A program made the position numbers and the translations under genes. Below the pieces are notes generated by a model. It did no database searches. It worked only from the letters and a program-made list of their open reading frames with translations, and was not told the DNA's origin. A stretch of DNA of 64,000 nt from Wyeomyia smithii (lineage: Eukaryota; Arthropoda; Insecta; Diptera; Culicidae), in NCBI RefSeq assembly GCF_029784165.1, contig NC_073696.1:99626065-99690064 (forward strand). Reading direction: 5' to 3'. Positions 35,738-45,979 of this stretch are shown one piece after another; position 1 is the stretch's first letter, and every line of letters starts with the position of its first letter.

Positions 35738-35879
35738 GCGAATCGGAGCCCGATTGCGATCTGGTTTGTTGATCTCGTTGCGCACCACGTTGCGCCTTGA
35801 TTCCCATTCACTCGGCCACAACAACAACACACCAAAACGACGTCCAAATGGTGTCGCACAACCACCAAAGCGGATTTAT

Positions 35880-36060
35880 AGTAGCCATTAGGCCATAAAA
35901 CACGCGTTCGAGCGAGATGTTGTTGATGTTGTTGGGAGCCCGTTGCGAATAGTGAGTGGTGAAAACTTGTTCGTGCGTCGATTCACTTCGGCTAGGTTAA
36001 ATCAGCCGCGAGAGTTAAGTGGTGTTCGGTGGTAGTCGTAGACTGGTACTAGGATTTTTT
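35880..36060 (+). other. 5' UTR-like block (weak)
   Basis: GC content and wording (GTTGTTGATGTTGTTGGG, AATAGTGAGTGGTG) differ from the AT-rich surroundings and resemble a dipteran promoter or first exon. No ATG-led frame of note. This is a guess from composition. Confidence 0.2.
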
Positions 36061-36361
36061 GCGACTGATTTCGGTAGTTGCTAATTGAGTTCAATCTGTT
36101 ATCCTACAGATACTTTGATCGTACTCTGGGTATTATTAGATCAAAAGCCTATCATGAATAAATCAATAAAAAACAATAGAATATCACAACATATAGAATA
36201 TCTGTCTTACAATAAGTTTTAGCGAACTAATAATATGTTAAATTATTTTATCTGATAAGACTTCTTATTTGAAATAGCTTATTTTAGTATAAATCAATCG
36301 ATTCCGTTTCGTTTTTTTTTTTTTGTATCGCAAACTGAGTGTAATTTTATGAACAATAATA

Positions 36362-36573
36362 AAAAAGCAAAGCCTTGGTGCTACATTCCGTATCAGAACT
36401 CGACCTTCTGTTTTACTATACACAGACTTCGCAGCCGACTGTTAAGTGACAAAATTGCAGGGCTAGTGCTACGATCCTACTGACACTAACAGTCTTTCCC
36501 GAGCCGGGACTCGAACATACGACGACTGGCTTGTTAGGCCAGCATCGTACCTCGAGACCAGCTGAGAGAGTTA
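36362..36573 (-). mobile_element. SINE family A, complete
   Basis: This 212-bp minus-strand copy is flanked by ATGAACAATAATA (36349-36361) and ATGAATAATAATA (36574-36586), a 13-bp TSD with one mismatch. The body matches the 5660 and 43946 copies. Confidence 0.9.
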
Positions 36574-37045
36574 ATGAATAATAATACTTCATCCAACTTT
36601 ATGGAAAAACATGGCTTTGTTATCGAATGATATATATTTTATTTGTATATTTTGAGAAAACCTCCATTTGTTCTCTAAAATACATCCTATAGTCCCAATT
36701 CATGAATTAGTGATGCATGAAAATTCAACAACGACAGGGTGTTTGGAGAATCAACCTCACTATTCTCAACTTTACCACAAACAATATCTGTTGTATCTTG
36801 CGACGGCGTTCCGTGGTATCCAGATCTATGTATAAAACGGCAGCGGTCTTCCGTGGTATCCAGATCTATAAAACGACAGCAGAATATGAGGGCAGATTAT
36901 CAACATTTATTTGACACGGCACAAGGTTGTGGCCAAGGTAGTTCTCAAAGACTTATACGTATGAATGTTACCCGCACACGTTTTAATCGCAAAATTTCAA
37001 TACCGCGCGGTGACGATAAAAGTTTTGGATCGAGAGATACGCCAA

Positions 37046-38035
37046 GATTATTTATTTTATTTATTTGGCATTCCATCCTGACCACTTGATAAACAAAGTT
37101 TCTCCAATTCACTCGGGTATTGGCTGCTGCTCTTCAATCCCTGGGACACCGTGTACTCTCCGCGATATCTTGCTCCACCTGGTCTACCCATCTTGCTCGC
37201 TGCGTCCCTGGTCGCCTTCTTTCTGCCGGATTCGAGGCAAACACCATCTTCGCAGGGTAGTTGTCCGGCATTCTTGCAACGTGCCCTGCCAAGCGTATCC
37301 GTCCAGCTTTGGCCACCTTTTGAATACTGGGTTCGCCGTAGAGTTGCGCGAGCTCATGGTTCATCCTTCGCCTCCATATTCCGTTCTCCTGCACGCCGCC
37401 AAAGATCGTCCTTAGTAACCGTCGTTCGAAAACTCCGAGCACTCGCAGGTCCTCCTCGAACATTGTCCACGTTTCATGCCCGACAATGTCCATGTCATCA
37501 GCAAAGCAAGCGAATTGACTGGATTTGTTGAGAATCGTACTCCGCGTGTTGATGTCCGCTCGATTCATTACACCCTGTAGCGCAATATTGAATAGCAGGC
37601 AGGAGAGACCGTCACCCTGTCGAAGCCCCCTGCGGGATTCAAATGGACCCGACAATCCACCCGAAACCCGCACACAGCACTGCGTCCCATCCACCGTAGC
37701 CTTCATCAGTCTAATCAGCTTCCCCGGATCAGCTTCAGCCGTTTTCGTCCATGACCCTCCATAGCTCTTTTCGGTCGATAGTGCCATACGCGGCTTTGAA
37801 GTCGCTCCCATAGGCTCTGACGTCGATGATGTCTGAAAAGTGCCGACAGTCAATCAGAACGTGGTCGATCTGTGTTTCTGTCTGATTTGGTGACCTCCAG
37901 GTGTACTTGTGTAGGAGATTGTGCTGGAAGCAGGTACTACGCACGGCCATGTTCTTGGAGGCGGCAAAGTCGATGAGTCTTAGGCCCATTTCGTAGCGTC
38001 CCACGTTAGCACGAGGATGGTAATCGGCGGTAATC
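37046..38035 (-). pseudogene. RTE-like retrotransposon with internal deletions
   Basis: The minus strand reads an RTE-type endonuclease end (GLRLIDFAASKNMAVRSTCF, YTWRSPNQTETQIDHVLID, HFSDIIDVRAYG; about 38004-37800). It then jumps directly into RT (DFKAAYGTIDRKELWRVMDENG; KLIRLMKATVDGTQCCVRVSG; SRRGLRQGDGLSCLLFNIAL; FACFADDMDIVG; about 37790-37490). A second jump joins IVG to HETWTMFEEDLRVLGVFERR and the C-terminal part (VLG...FGGVQENGIWRRRMNHEL, RLAGHVARMP, ERRRPGTQRARWVDQVE; to 37134). A (TTTA)n-like tail at 37046-37072 on the plus strand fits an RTE 3' end. The two joins remove the endonuclease-RT linker and part of the thumb, so it is dead despite a 239-codon open stretch. Confidence 0.85.
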
Positions 38036-38600
38036 GGGGATTATTTATGTGTACAACTCTTATACAAGATCATCTATTTGGTAGTTTAATACTATAGGCA
38101 CTTTCAAGCGGTAGAAAAGTAATAAGGTTGCATTTAGGAATGCTGATTGTTGGACAATTTATTTTATACCAATACACAAACAAATTTAATATATCTTGTC
38201 AATAATCTTTGATACAACGAAATGTTGAAAGTTTTTTATTATCGTCATCATTAAAATAGCTTCAAGTACAATAGAAGCGGCATTGAAAAATGGAATAAAC
38301 AGTAGTGGACCTAAATTGCTGCCTTGAAGAACAACAAATTTCAAGCGATTCCTTATATGAGAAATCTAAGATGATCGATTTTCCATACCACTTTTCGTTT
38401 TTGAAAAAACAATCTGCGTAGGAATTCAAAATTAACTTTTTCAATATTTTAAAATAAAAATTCAGACAATTTCCTAAAAACCACTCCTTGACAGCTTCTC
38501 TCTAAAACTTGTCATAACCGAACGGTTATAGTCTCGGGGGCAAAAAAAACATGAGACCGCGTCAAACATGAAAAAGCTTTTGTCAAAGAAACTTTTTTCC
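38036..38600. other. AT-rich non-coding interval
   Basis: Nothing is recognised. Confidence 0.35.
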
Positions 38601-38604
38601 TTAA

Positions 38605-39343
38605 GGGGTTATATACCTTTTTGGTTTTCAAAAAACCGAAAAAAAATTTATTGCCTTATCTTCAAATACAACATCTTGAGAACATTTTCACAAATTTTCA
38701 TAAAGATCTGAGCAATAGGAAAAAAGTTAGAGCGATTTGCAGCGTGCCTCGCCACGGCCGCATTAGCTAAACTTGAAACTTTACACGCGATTATCTCGGA
38801 ATAGTGTTTTTCGACAAATGACTTTGCCGGGATCCTGATTGCGGGAAAACTACTAAACCGACTTTATTCATCTTTTTTTTTAAATTCTCGTTATTAAATT
38901 CACCGGTCCTTGAACGATCGCTTTTTGAAACATACAGTTACATTTTGCCGCAAAAAAATTTTTAATGCAATTTTTAGCGCCCAAAAGGTGAATTTTTTGG
39001 GAAAAACGTTCCCGATTGCACTGAAAACAAAATACTCATCAAAGCGATCGTTCAAGGACCCGGCACACTTCTAAACTAATGAAATAATATGAGTTTTTTT
39101 ATTTCGGTTGACCCGCTGAGTCTTTATCAGGATCACCGCAAGCCTCTGCAAAAAATAGTGTTTCGGGGAAACGGCCATTACTCCAGTAATAATTGGTATA
39201 TCTCAAAATCAAACCTATTTTTTGTTGTTGATAAACTGTACTTTCAGAAAAATACCACTTTGATACAATGAAAATGGTGCTATGCACTTAAAAATAAATT
39301 CAAACTTCCCTCATTTTTCTCGACCAAGAAGGTATATAACCCC
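38605..39343. mobile_element. 739-bp TIR element with TTAA flanks
   Basis: The ends GGGGTTATATACCTTTTTGG and CCAAGAAGGTATATAACCCC are inverted repeats, each bordered by TTAA (38601-38604 and 39344-39347). A second inverted pair lies inside, TCCTTGAACGATCGCTT near 38909 and AGCGATCGTTCAAGGA near 39042. It encodes no transposase and is non-autonomous. TTAA suggests piggyBac, TAA suggests PIF/Harbinger. Confidence 0.85.
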
Positions 39344-40025
39344 TTAAGAGTGCCCACTTTAGTTTGTTCAGAAGAGCTTAAGGCAAACAAATTATCTATC
39401 TGAATAATGTTTAAACAAAATTGAAATAACCGATTTCTTTATAATGACTTTTTGTTAGGTTTAAAATTAGTTTATTTGACACGGCACGATACATTTTCTG
39501 TTTTACTGAGCCAAGTACAATTCGTATTAATTCTACGTTAGCAGGGAAAAGAAAGAGGCCTTTTTTTTATCCTCGCGGCCGACTACGAGCTAGTGGGGAT
39601 TTAAGGTGAGAGGAGGGGAGATACACTTCTTGCTTAAAACTAATTGAGATATACGATCTATTTGTGTTTCGACTGGTGTTCTTTTTTGTTTTTTAAACAT
39701 AGATTTAGGCTCTTCGTGTTCGTGTCTCCAGCGTCGTATACGGGTATTCTGACAAATAGACAAAAGAATATTTAATTTTAATGTCAGTCTTTTTCAAATA
39801 ACTGAACAGTTGTGTCATGTACTGAAGATCACCGCTTCCCAGAATGTCTCTAACGGGAACGTTCGGTTGTTTTCCTCGGGCCCGGATCTATAAGCTCGGA
39901 CCTAACATCACAGAATTCGGCACACGACCAAACAACATGCTCGATGTCATGGTAGCCATCGCCACAAACGCAGTGATTACTGTCTACAAGCCCTATACGA
40001 ATGAAGTCCCGACCGACATCCAACC

Positions 40026-40830
40026 ATGTCCCTTAAGCTGGAAGTACAAAGTCAGCAGAACAAAGAGTTAATAGCATGAAAATTTAGTGCTCATTCGATG
40101 CTCATTTAATGCCATATCGCCGAATTTAATGCTCCATCATTTCTTTGAAAAATGCTCTTGTTTGCTAGCTTAAGAAAATAGCTAGCAGACAATATTCGAA
40201 AATAGCATTTTTAGTCACAAAACAGTTCTGTAACGGTTAAAAACATTTAATGCACATTAAATGCTCTTGAAAAAACCTGATTTTCATGATAATTTTATTG
40301 ATTTTGTATAATTTTTTCAATAATATGATAATAATATGATAATACATAAATAGCTTCAGTTTTTTCAAACATTTTCCTCTGAATACAATCAGAATCCTTT
40401 TGATACGATTAGATACCAATTATATGCTCCCATATGCGAGCAGTTCCAATAACTTAGGTGCATTTTTCATTAAATATATTTTTTTCAAAAATATTGTTCT
40501 GCTAGCTTAAGAAAAAAGTTAGCAGAACATTGGCCAGAAACAGCATTTTTAAGCAAAAAACTGTTGTAGAATGGTCATAATAATTTAATGCTCATCAAAT
40601 GCTTTTGAAAAAAATCTGATTCTCATGATAATTTTATTGATTTTGTAAAAAATTTTCAAAAATATGATAATATATGAAAAGCTTTAATTTTTTTGAACAT
40701 TTCCCTCTGAAAACAAGCAGAATCCTTTTTTTTGGTGCTTTTTTCATTAAATTATAATTCTATTGATTTTTTCTAAATTTTCGAAATATGATAAAGATAT
40801 GATTTCCATCCTTTTTTATTGATTTTCAGA
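40026..40830 (+). repeat. Left terminal inverted repeat of the Foldback-like element
   Basis: The terminal segment 40026-40457 is followed by a second unit (about 40458-40727) and a partial third (to about 40830). Each unit holds a small hairpin, GTTCTGCTAGC facing GTTAGCAGAAC (seen at about 40496 and 40526), and repeated ATTTAATGC/GCATTAAAT words. Confidence 0.9.
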
Positions 40831-41173
40831 TAAATTCTTTTGTCCTGATAAAGTCGGAAAGATCGTTTATTTTTTGATTTGTTTATTTTGATCTTTTAAA
40901 AAAATATTTTTCAGCGTGCAGAACTTTTTTTATGCAATTTTGAGTGATTGTCAGGTATCGTGTACCATTTCTAATGATGTCTTATCGGCTTTTGAATGGT
41001 TGCGTGCGATTATGACATCATCATACCTCCATATAGTCCATTCCTGCCCATAAGGCAACTGGTGATGCACTAGCAGTAATGAAATGATCGGAGTACAACC
41101 AGATCGAACCAATCTCCAAAAACATGATTTCCAGTCATCGATGTTCAATGTTCTAGGGATTTTTTGTAATTGG

Positions 41174-41370
41174 GGCTTATGACAGAAAACGAGGCGAGCG
41201 GCGAGTTACTCGCCTGACCAATTTTGATATTGCAGATGGCTGGATTTTGGACAAGTAGCTGGTCTGCGAAACTGTTCGACTCAGCTGTCACCAAACATGT
41301 TTCACTCGCATTCTCTCAGTCAGTGACTGGAGGTTAGGCGAGCTGCTCGCCTCGTCTTCTGTAATAGGCC
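41174..41370. mobile_element. MITE with GAGGCGAGC ends
   Basis: The ends GGCTTATGACAGAAAACGAG and CTCGTCTTCTGTAATAGGCC are imperfect inverted repeats, continuing as GCGAGCGGCGAG and CTGCTCGCC. It is 197 bp and non-coding, inside the Foldback-like element. No clear TSD. Confidence 0.7.
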
Positions 41371-41498
41371 ATATCATTATGAACTATTTAAATGATTTCT
41401 ATTCTTCATGAATGATAGATTATTCATTCTCACGTACACTGGTGTTAATACCTAACTCAATTAAAAAAACCTAAATTAATCCACCTAGTGGTGCAGAA

Positions 41499-43143
41499 AC
41501 CTTTGTTATACTATCTATTACTATACGCTTATTACCCCAAACGTATATCGATTTAAGAATACCGATAGAGAGATTAAAAGATAGTATTCCAGAGGGTGAA
41601 CAAAATACGATTATAGAATCACTGGAGTATGTATAAGAGTATTATTTTTTCGATCATCTTAAATTTTTTTTCTCAGCTTTGCAATGCTTGTCTTAGATTG
41701 AAAATCGGTAGGGGTCAAAATTGTATTTTCTGATATAATCCAAGATGGCGGCTGATCGCTCCAAATGAAAGCCCTACCATTCCTCTTGGCGACCGAGGGG
41801 TCATAAAATTCGATCAAACGAAAATGACATTATCACTTTTTCTCTATTTCTAACAACTATGTGAATTTATACTAAATTCGAAAGACCTTGTGCACCTAGT
41901 GGTCTGGTTTCAGCGAGAATCGCTCAATTATATAAACGTTAATTGAATCATGTTTTATTGAAATTTATATAACTACTGATGAAAGTTGTCAATTCAATTT
42001 TATTTTAATTGTTTTATCTGATAATGAAGATTTTTGCAACATTTAAAAATTTTGGCTTTCAAGAGAGTAGTCGAGAACATTAATCTTTTTGATGGCCTAA
42101 GCAGAATGGTGAAATCCGAAACAAGGACTTCATAAAACTGGCTACGATAACAAGAAGTAAGATAATATGGATGGATACTCTGTTTGCATTGAATCTTAAA
42201 TAAGAAAGCAATTTTTATATGTTACATAAGCATAGTGTATCATATCATAAATCTTTGGTAAAGCTTTCCGAAATATCTGGATCGCTAATTGTTTTACATT
42301 TGCATGCTGCGGAGTTCGATTTTGCTACAATGCTTGATTCCAGAAAGCTGTATATACTTCTTGTTCTTCGCAAATCTAGGTTCTACGTACAATTTTATAT
42401 ATATTTTCAAGGAAGTAAGACCGGAAGCTTCGCATGCGAGAACAGAAGCTAAGTAGGCATTGCAGTTTCCTCAAAAATCTATTTAAAATTGTTCAGAAAA
42501 AGCTATTTAAAACAAAAGGTTCATTTATTTACAACAGTTAAGCCGCAAGGTTGTCGACGGTCGTTATTTTTCTTTGAGAAATGAATAGCGATACGAATAA
42601 AAAAATAGAGAGAGAGGAAGAGAGAGCAGTTATCCTAAAAGTAAAATATCCCATATCTGAAAGTTCAATATTCTAGTTCAAGCTACCAATATAAAAAATC
42701 TTGCTCAGTATGATTTCCAAAGAGCTCTGGGGTTCTCTTATAAGCCTGCTAACATCGAAATCGGAATATGCGTTTTGTAAATAAAGTGTTTTTTTTTTTC
42801 GATTCGATTTTGATTCACTACACATATAAACAACATATTTACACATACATACATATAGGCACAGATACACATACATACAGAAATTGTTCAGTTCGTCGAT
42901 CTAAGTCGATTGGTGTATAACACATGGCTCTCCGTGCCATTCATTTTGCCTTAAAAGTTAAATGTCGCATATAAAAAGTACTCTTTGATCAATATTTTAA
43001 AATCTAAGCCGTTAATCAAAAATCCACTCGGTAGCATTCTGGGGGAGCACAGCAGCTTTCGTTTGCGTATAAGATCATCAAAATCAGATATTGCGTTCTG
43101 TAAGAAAGGTGCGTTAGTTTTTTGCGGCACATACATACAGACA

Positions 43144-43185
<42 letters not shown>

Positions 43186-43320
43186 ACACATACACACGAA
43201 CAGACATTGCTCAGTTCGTCGAGCTGAGTCGAATGGTATATACGGTTCGGCCCTCCGGACCTTGGATCTATTTTGCGTTTTTCGACCGATTTTATAACCT
43301 TTGTTTAGTATAACAAAGGT
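41499..43320. mobile_element. Possible 1.8-kb TIR element (ACCTTTGTTATACTA ends)
   Basis: ACCTTTGTTATACTA at 41499-41513 and its exact reverse complement at 43306-43320 bracket this non-coding segment. The right end also folds locally (ACCTTTGTT at 43298 with AACAAAGGT at 43312). Inside are two diverged direct repeats (about 42690-42960 and 43010-43290). Each has a CA/CATA microsatellite followed by CAGTTCGTCGA(T/G)CT and GTCGA(T/A)TGGT, then CTCCG. No transposase is seen. Confidence 0.5.
43122..43200 (+). repeat. (CA)n / (CATA)n microsatellite
   Basis: About 30 CA units are interspersed with CATA. Reading frames across it on both strands are artefacts of the repeat. Confidence 0.9.
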
Positions 43321-43737
43321 AAAAATGGCGCTTGGTTCAGTGAATTTCACAGCGCCTCAAAAAAAGTGCTTAGAAAGATCGATTCAACAGAGATAGATCC
43401 TGCAGTTCCGATTTTTCAGATGGATCGATCCTGGGACCGCTCAGCTGAATCGATCCTGAAGATTGATCTTTCCCTGTAGATCGCCCAATGCCTTATTCCG
43501 TATTCTTTTCAATAACAATAACTTCTCTGGCTATTTTCTAACAACTGCATAGGTGAAGAAAAAAAAATTTTTTAACAACTGTTGGTCCCTTTTTTCGATT
43601 TGTTGGGTACTATTTGGTCACTTGTTTTATCAACTGCTTATGCTTATTAGCGGCGAATGCTTATTAGCTGAGTCAATTGAAGGCCATAATCGTCTTGTTC
43701 AGTATTAAACTGATAAGATATACAAATTTTTAACCTA

Positions 43738-44880
43738 TGACATCAAGAACGCCAAGCCGGTCGAGGTTGTCTTGAAAGGTCTCACCAACGATCAAACCGT
43801 TGATAAGATCATCAACACCGCTCAACCACCGATCATCAAACTTACCCCAACAGAATTAATTGGCATATCTAATGAAACGAAAATCGGGCGAGAAAAGTCA
43901 GAGAGCTAGAATTTCCCTTGTTAATTATTTAATTCATTCTAACCGGACTTATCTCCCAGATGGTCTCGTCGTACGATGCTGGCCTAACAAGACAGTCGTC
44001 GTAAGTTCGAGTCTCGGTTTGGGAGAGACTGTTAGTGTCTGTAGGATCGTAGCGCTAGCCACGCAACACTAAAACAGTCGGCTGCGAAGTCTTCGTATAG
44101 TAAGCAGAATGTCAATTTCCGAATCGGAATGTAGCACCCAGGCTTTACTTTGCTAACCGCACTGAGGTTAACAATTTGAAATTTTTTGACAAACCACATG
44201 CTATCCTTAATGTTCAGGTAAAGTGGGAGTTATATAGAAAGTTTGGGGGAGGAGAAAAGCCCAATTGCGAATTTGCCAACGTTATGGCCATGGTTCAAAA
44301 ATCTGTAACTTGGACCAAAAATGCCTCATTTGGGAAGACTCTTCTCACAAAAAGGCCATATGTCCTGTGAAAGAGAGTAAAAATTTTCGCTGTGCGAAAT
44401 GTAACGGCAACCATATGTCAAAATTTTATTAATGCCCTGTCCGTCTAGCAATTGTTAAGGCAAGGCAAATTAAACAAAATTCAATTTCCCAATCAAAACA
44501 AAATTGTCCAAGCTGTACCGCTGTACCGTCCATTTTTTTTACTCTTTTGCACAGATAACAGGTTCGGAATAAAATTCTGAAAATGATTTTGAAGCGTCTT
44601 GGTTTGGTACACTCGAATAACATAGACTTACTGGTGTTGAAACATGAAGCTATGTCAAATAAAATTATTAACAATTTTCGACAAAAATCGTTGCAATTCT
44701 AAATTGCTACGATGAGCACTCTTTTTAGTCAATAAGTTTAGAATTAAGTTAGTTGTAAGTATATATTCTTTTTTGATAAGTAGGTTTAACTCCCTACGAA
44801 TGATAAATCCTAATTGAGACAGCAAACAAATCTCAATAAATTAAATTACATTTTTTTAATTTAATTTTAATTTTAATTCA
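43738..44880 (+). pseudogene. Jockey deletion derivative (ORF1 start joined to 3' end)
   Basis: This is a relative of the 23087-27560 element in the opposite orientation. The first part reads IKNAKPVEVVLKGLTNDQTVDK (about 43743-43810) and FPLLIIY-type remnants of the ORF1 LVNYLIHFNRS segment, where a SINE is inserted. After the SINE come VKWELYRKFGGGEK (about 44217) and shifted zinc-knuckle remains up to about 44470 (GNHMSKFY). The sequence then jumps to the end of ORF2 (about 44565: KILKMILKR, ETMSNKIINNFRQKSLQ) and the 3' UTR with an A-rich end near 44880. The whole of the endonuclease and most of the RT are gone. Confidence 0.85.
43946..44152 (+). mobile_element. SINE family A nested in the Jockey derivative
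   Basis: This 207-bp SINE is flanked by a 7-bp TSD CTAACCG (43939-43945 and 44153-44159). The uninterrupted target is visible in the paralogous Jockey copy near 26695, where the two halves are contiguous. It has the B-box-like AAGTTCGAGTCTCGG and a TTTACTTTG tail. Confidence 0.92.
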
Positions 44881-44892
44881 ATTAAATTTTTT

Positions 44893-45979
44893 AAGTTATT
44901 AAAACTGCTTGTATATGGAATCATTTAATTGGTATCTAATCGTATCAAAAGGATTCTGATTGTTTTCAGAGGAAAATGTTTGTAAAAATTAATGCTATAC
45001 AAATAATATCATAATTTTGGAAAATTTATACAAAATCAATGAAATTATCATGAAAATCAGGTTTTTTCAAGAACATTTAATGAGCATTAAATTATTATGA
45101 CCATTCTACAACAGTTTATTGCTTGAAAATGCTGTTTTTGGCCAATGTTCTGCTAACTTTTTTCTTAAGCTAGCAGAACAATATTTTTGAAAAAAAAAAT
45201 CATTTAATGAAAAATGCACCTAAGTTATTGAAACTGCTCGTATATGGAAGCATTTAATTAGTATCTAATCGTATCGAAAAGATTCTGATTGTTTTAAGAG
45301 GAAAATGTTTGTCAAAAATTAAAGCTATACAAATAATATCATATTTTTGAAAAATTTATACAAAATCAATGAAATTATCATGAAAATCAGGTTTTTTCAA
45401 GAGCATTAAATGAGCATCAAATTATTATGACCTTTCTACAACAGTTTATTGCTTAAAAATGCTGTTTCTGGCCAATGTTCTGCTAACTTTTTTCTTAAGC
45501 TAGCAGAACAATATTTTTGAAAAAAATATATTTAATGAAAAATGCACCTAAGTTATTGGAACTGCTCGCAGATGGGAGCATTGATTTGGTATCTAATCGT
45601 ATCAAAAAGATTCTGATTGTTTTCAGAGGAACATGTTCGAAAAAATTGAAGCTGTTCATATATTATCATATTTTTATAATATTATTGAAAAATTTATACA
45701 ACATCAATAAAATTATCATGAAAATCAGGTTTTTTCAAGAGCATTTAATGAGCATTAAATGTTTTTGATCGTTATAGAACTGTTTTGTGACTGAAAATGC
45801 TAATTTCATATATTGTCTGCTAGCTATTTTCTTAAGCTAGCAAACAAATGCATTTTTCAAAGAAATGATGGAGCATTAAATTCGGCGATATGGCATTAAA
45901 TGAGCATAGAATGAGCACTAAATTTTCATGCTATTAACTCTTTGTTCTGCTGACTTTGTACTTCCAGCTTAAGGGACAT
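44893..45979 (-). repeat. Right terminal inverted repeat, three 328-bp units
   Basis: Unit starts (AAGTTATT) lie at 44893, 45222 and 45550, giving periods of 329 and 328 bp. The outermost unit (45550-45979) continues into the terminal sequence. It matches the left repeat closely: within the outer 100 bp only one or two differences are seen. Confidence 0.92.

Larger units (their letters stand above)
40026..45979. mobile_element. Foldback-like composite element, 5,954 bp
   Basis: The outer ends are ATGTCCCTTAAGCTGGAAGT (40026) and ACTTCCAGCTTAAGGGACAT (45979). A perfect 9-bp TSD CATCCAACC flanks it at 40017-40025 and 45980-45988, and the unoccupied site can be read as the I-element codons FKGLDVGRD. 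The terminal inverted repeats are closely similar over about 430 bp and continue inward as about 328-bp tandem units, three on the right (from 44893, 45222 and 45550) and fewer, truncated ones on the left. Long tandem-repeat-bearing TIRs with a 9-bp TSD are known from Foldback elements; a Mutator-type origin is the alternative. No transposase is present. The interior holds MITEs, a microsatellite region and a deleted Jockey copy with a SINE. Confidence 0.93.

Noticed and set aside
39844..40071. Plus-strand open frame of 75 codons
   Set aside because: The opposite strand encodes the I-element zinc-knuckle end (CVCGDGYHDIEHVVWSC), so the plus-strand frame is a shadow.
42951..43350. Minus-strand frames rich in C and V
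   Set aside because: They read across the (CA)n tract.
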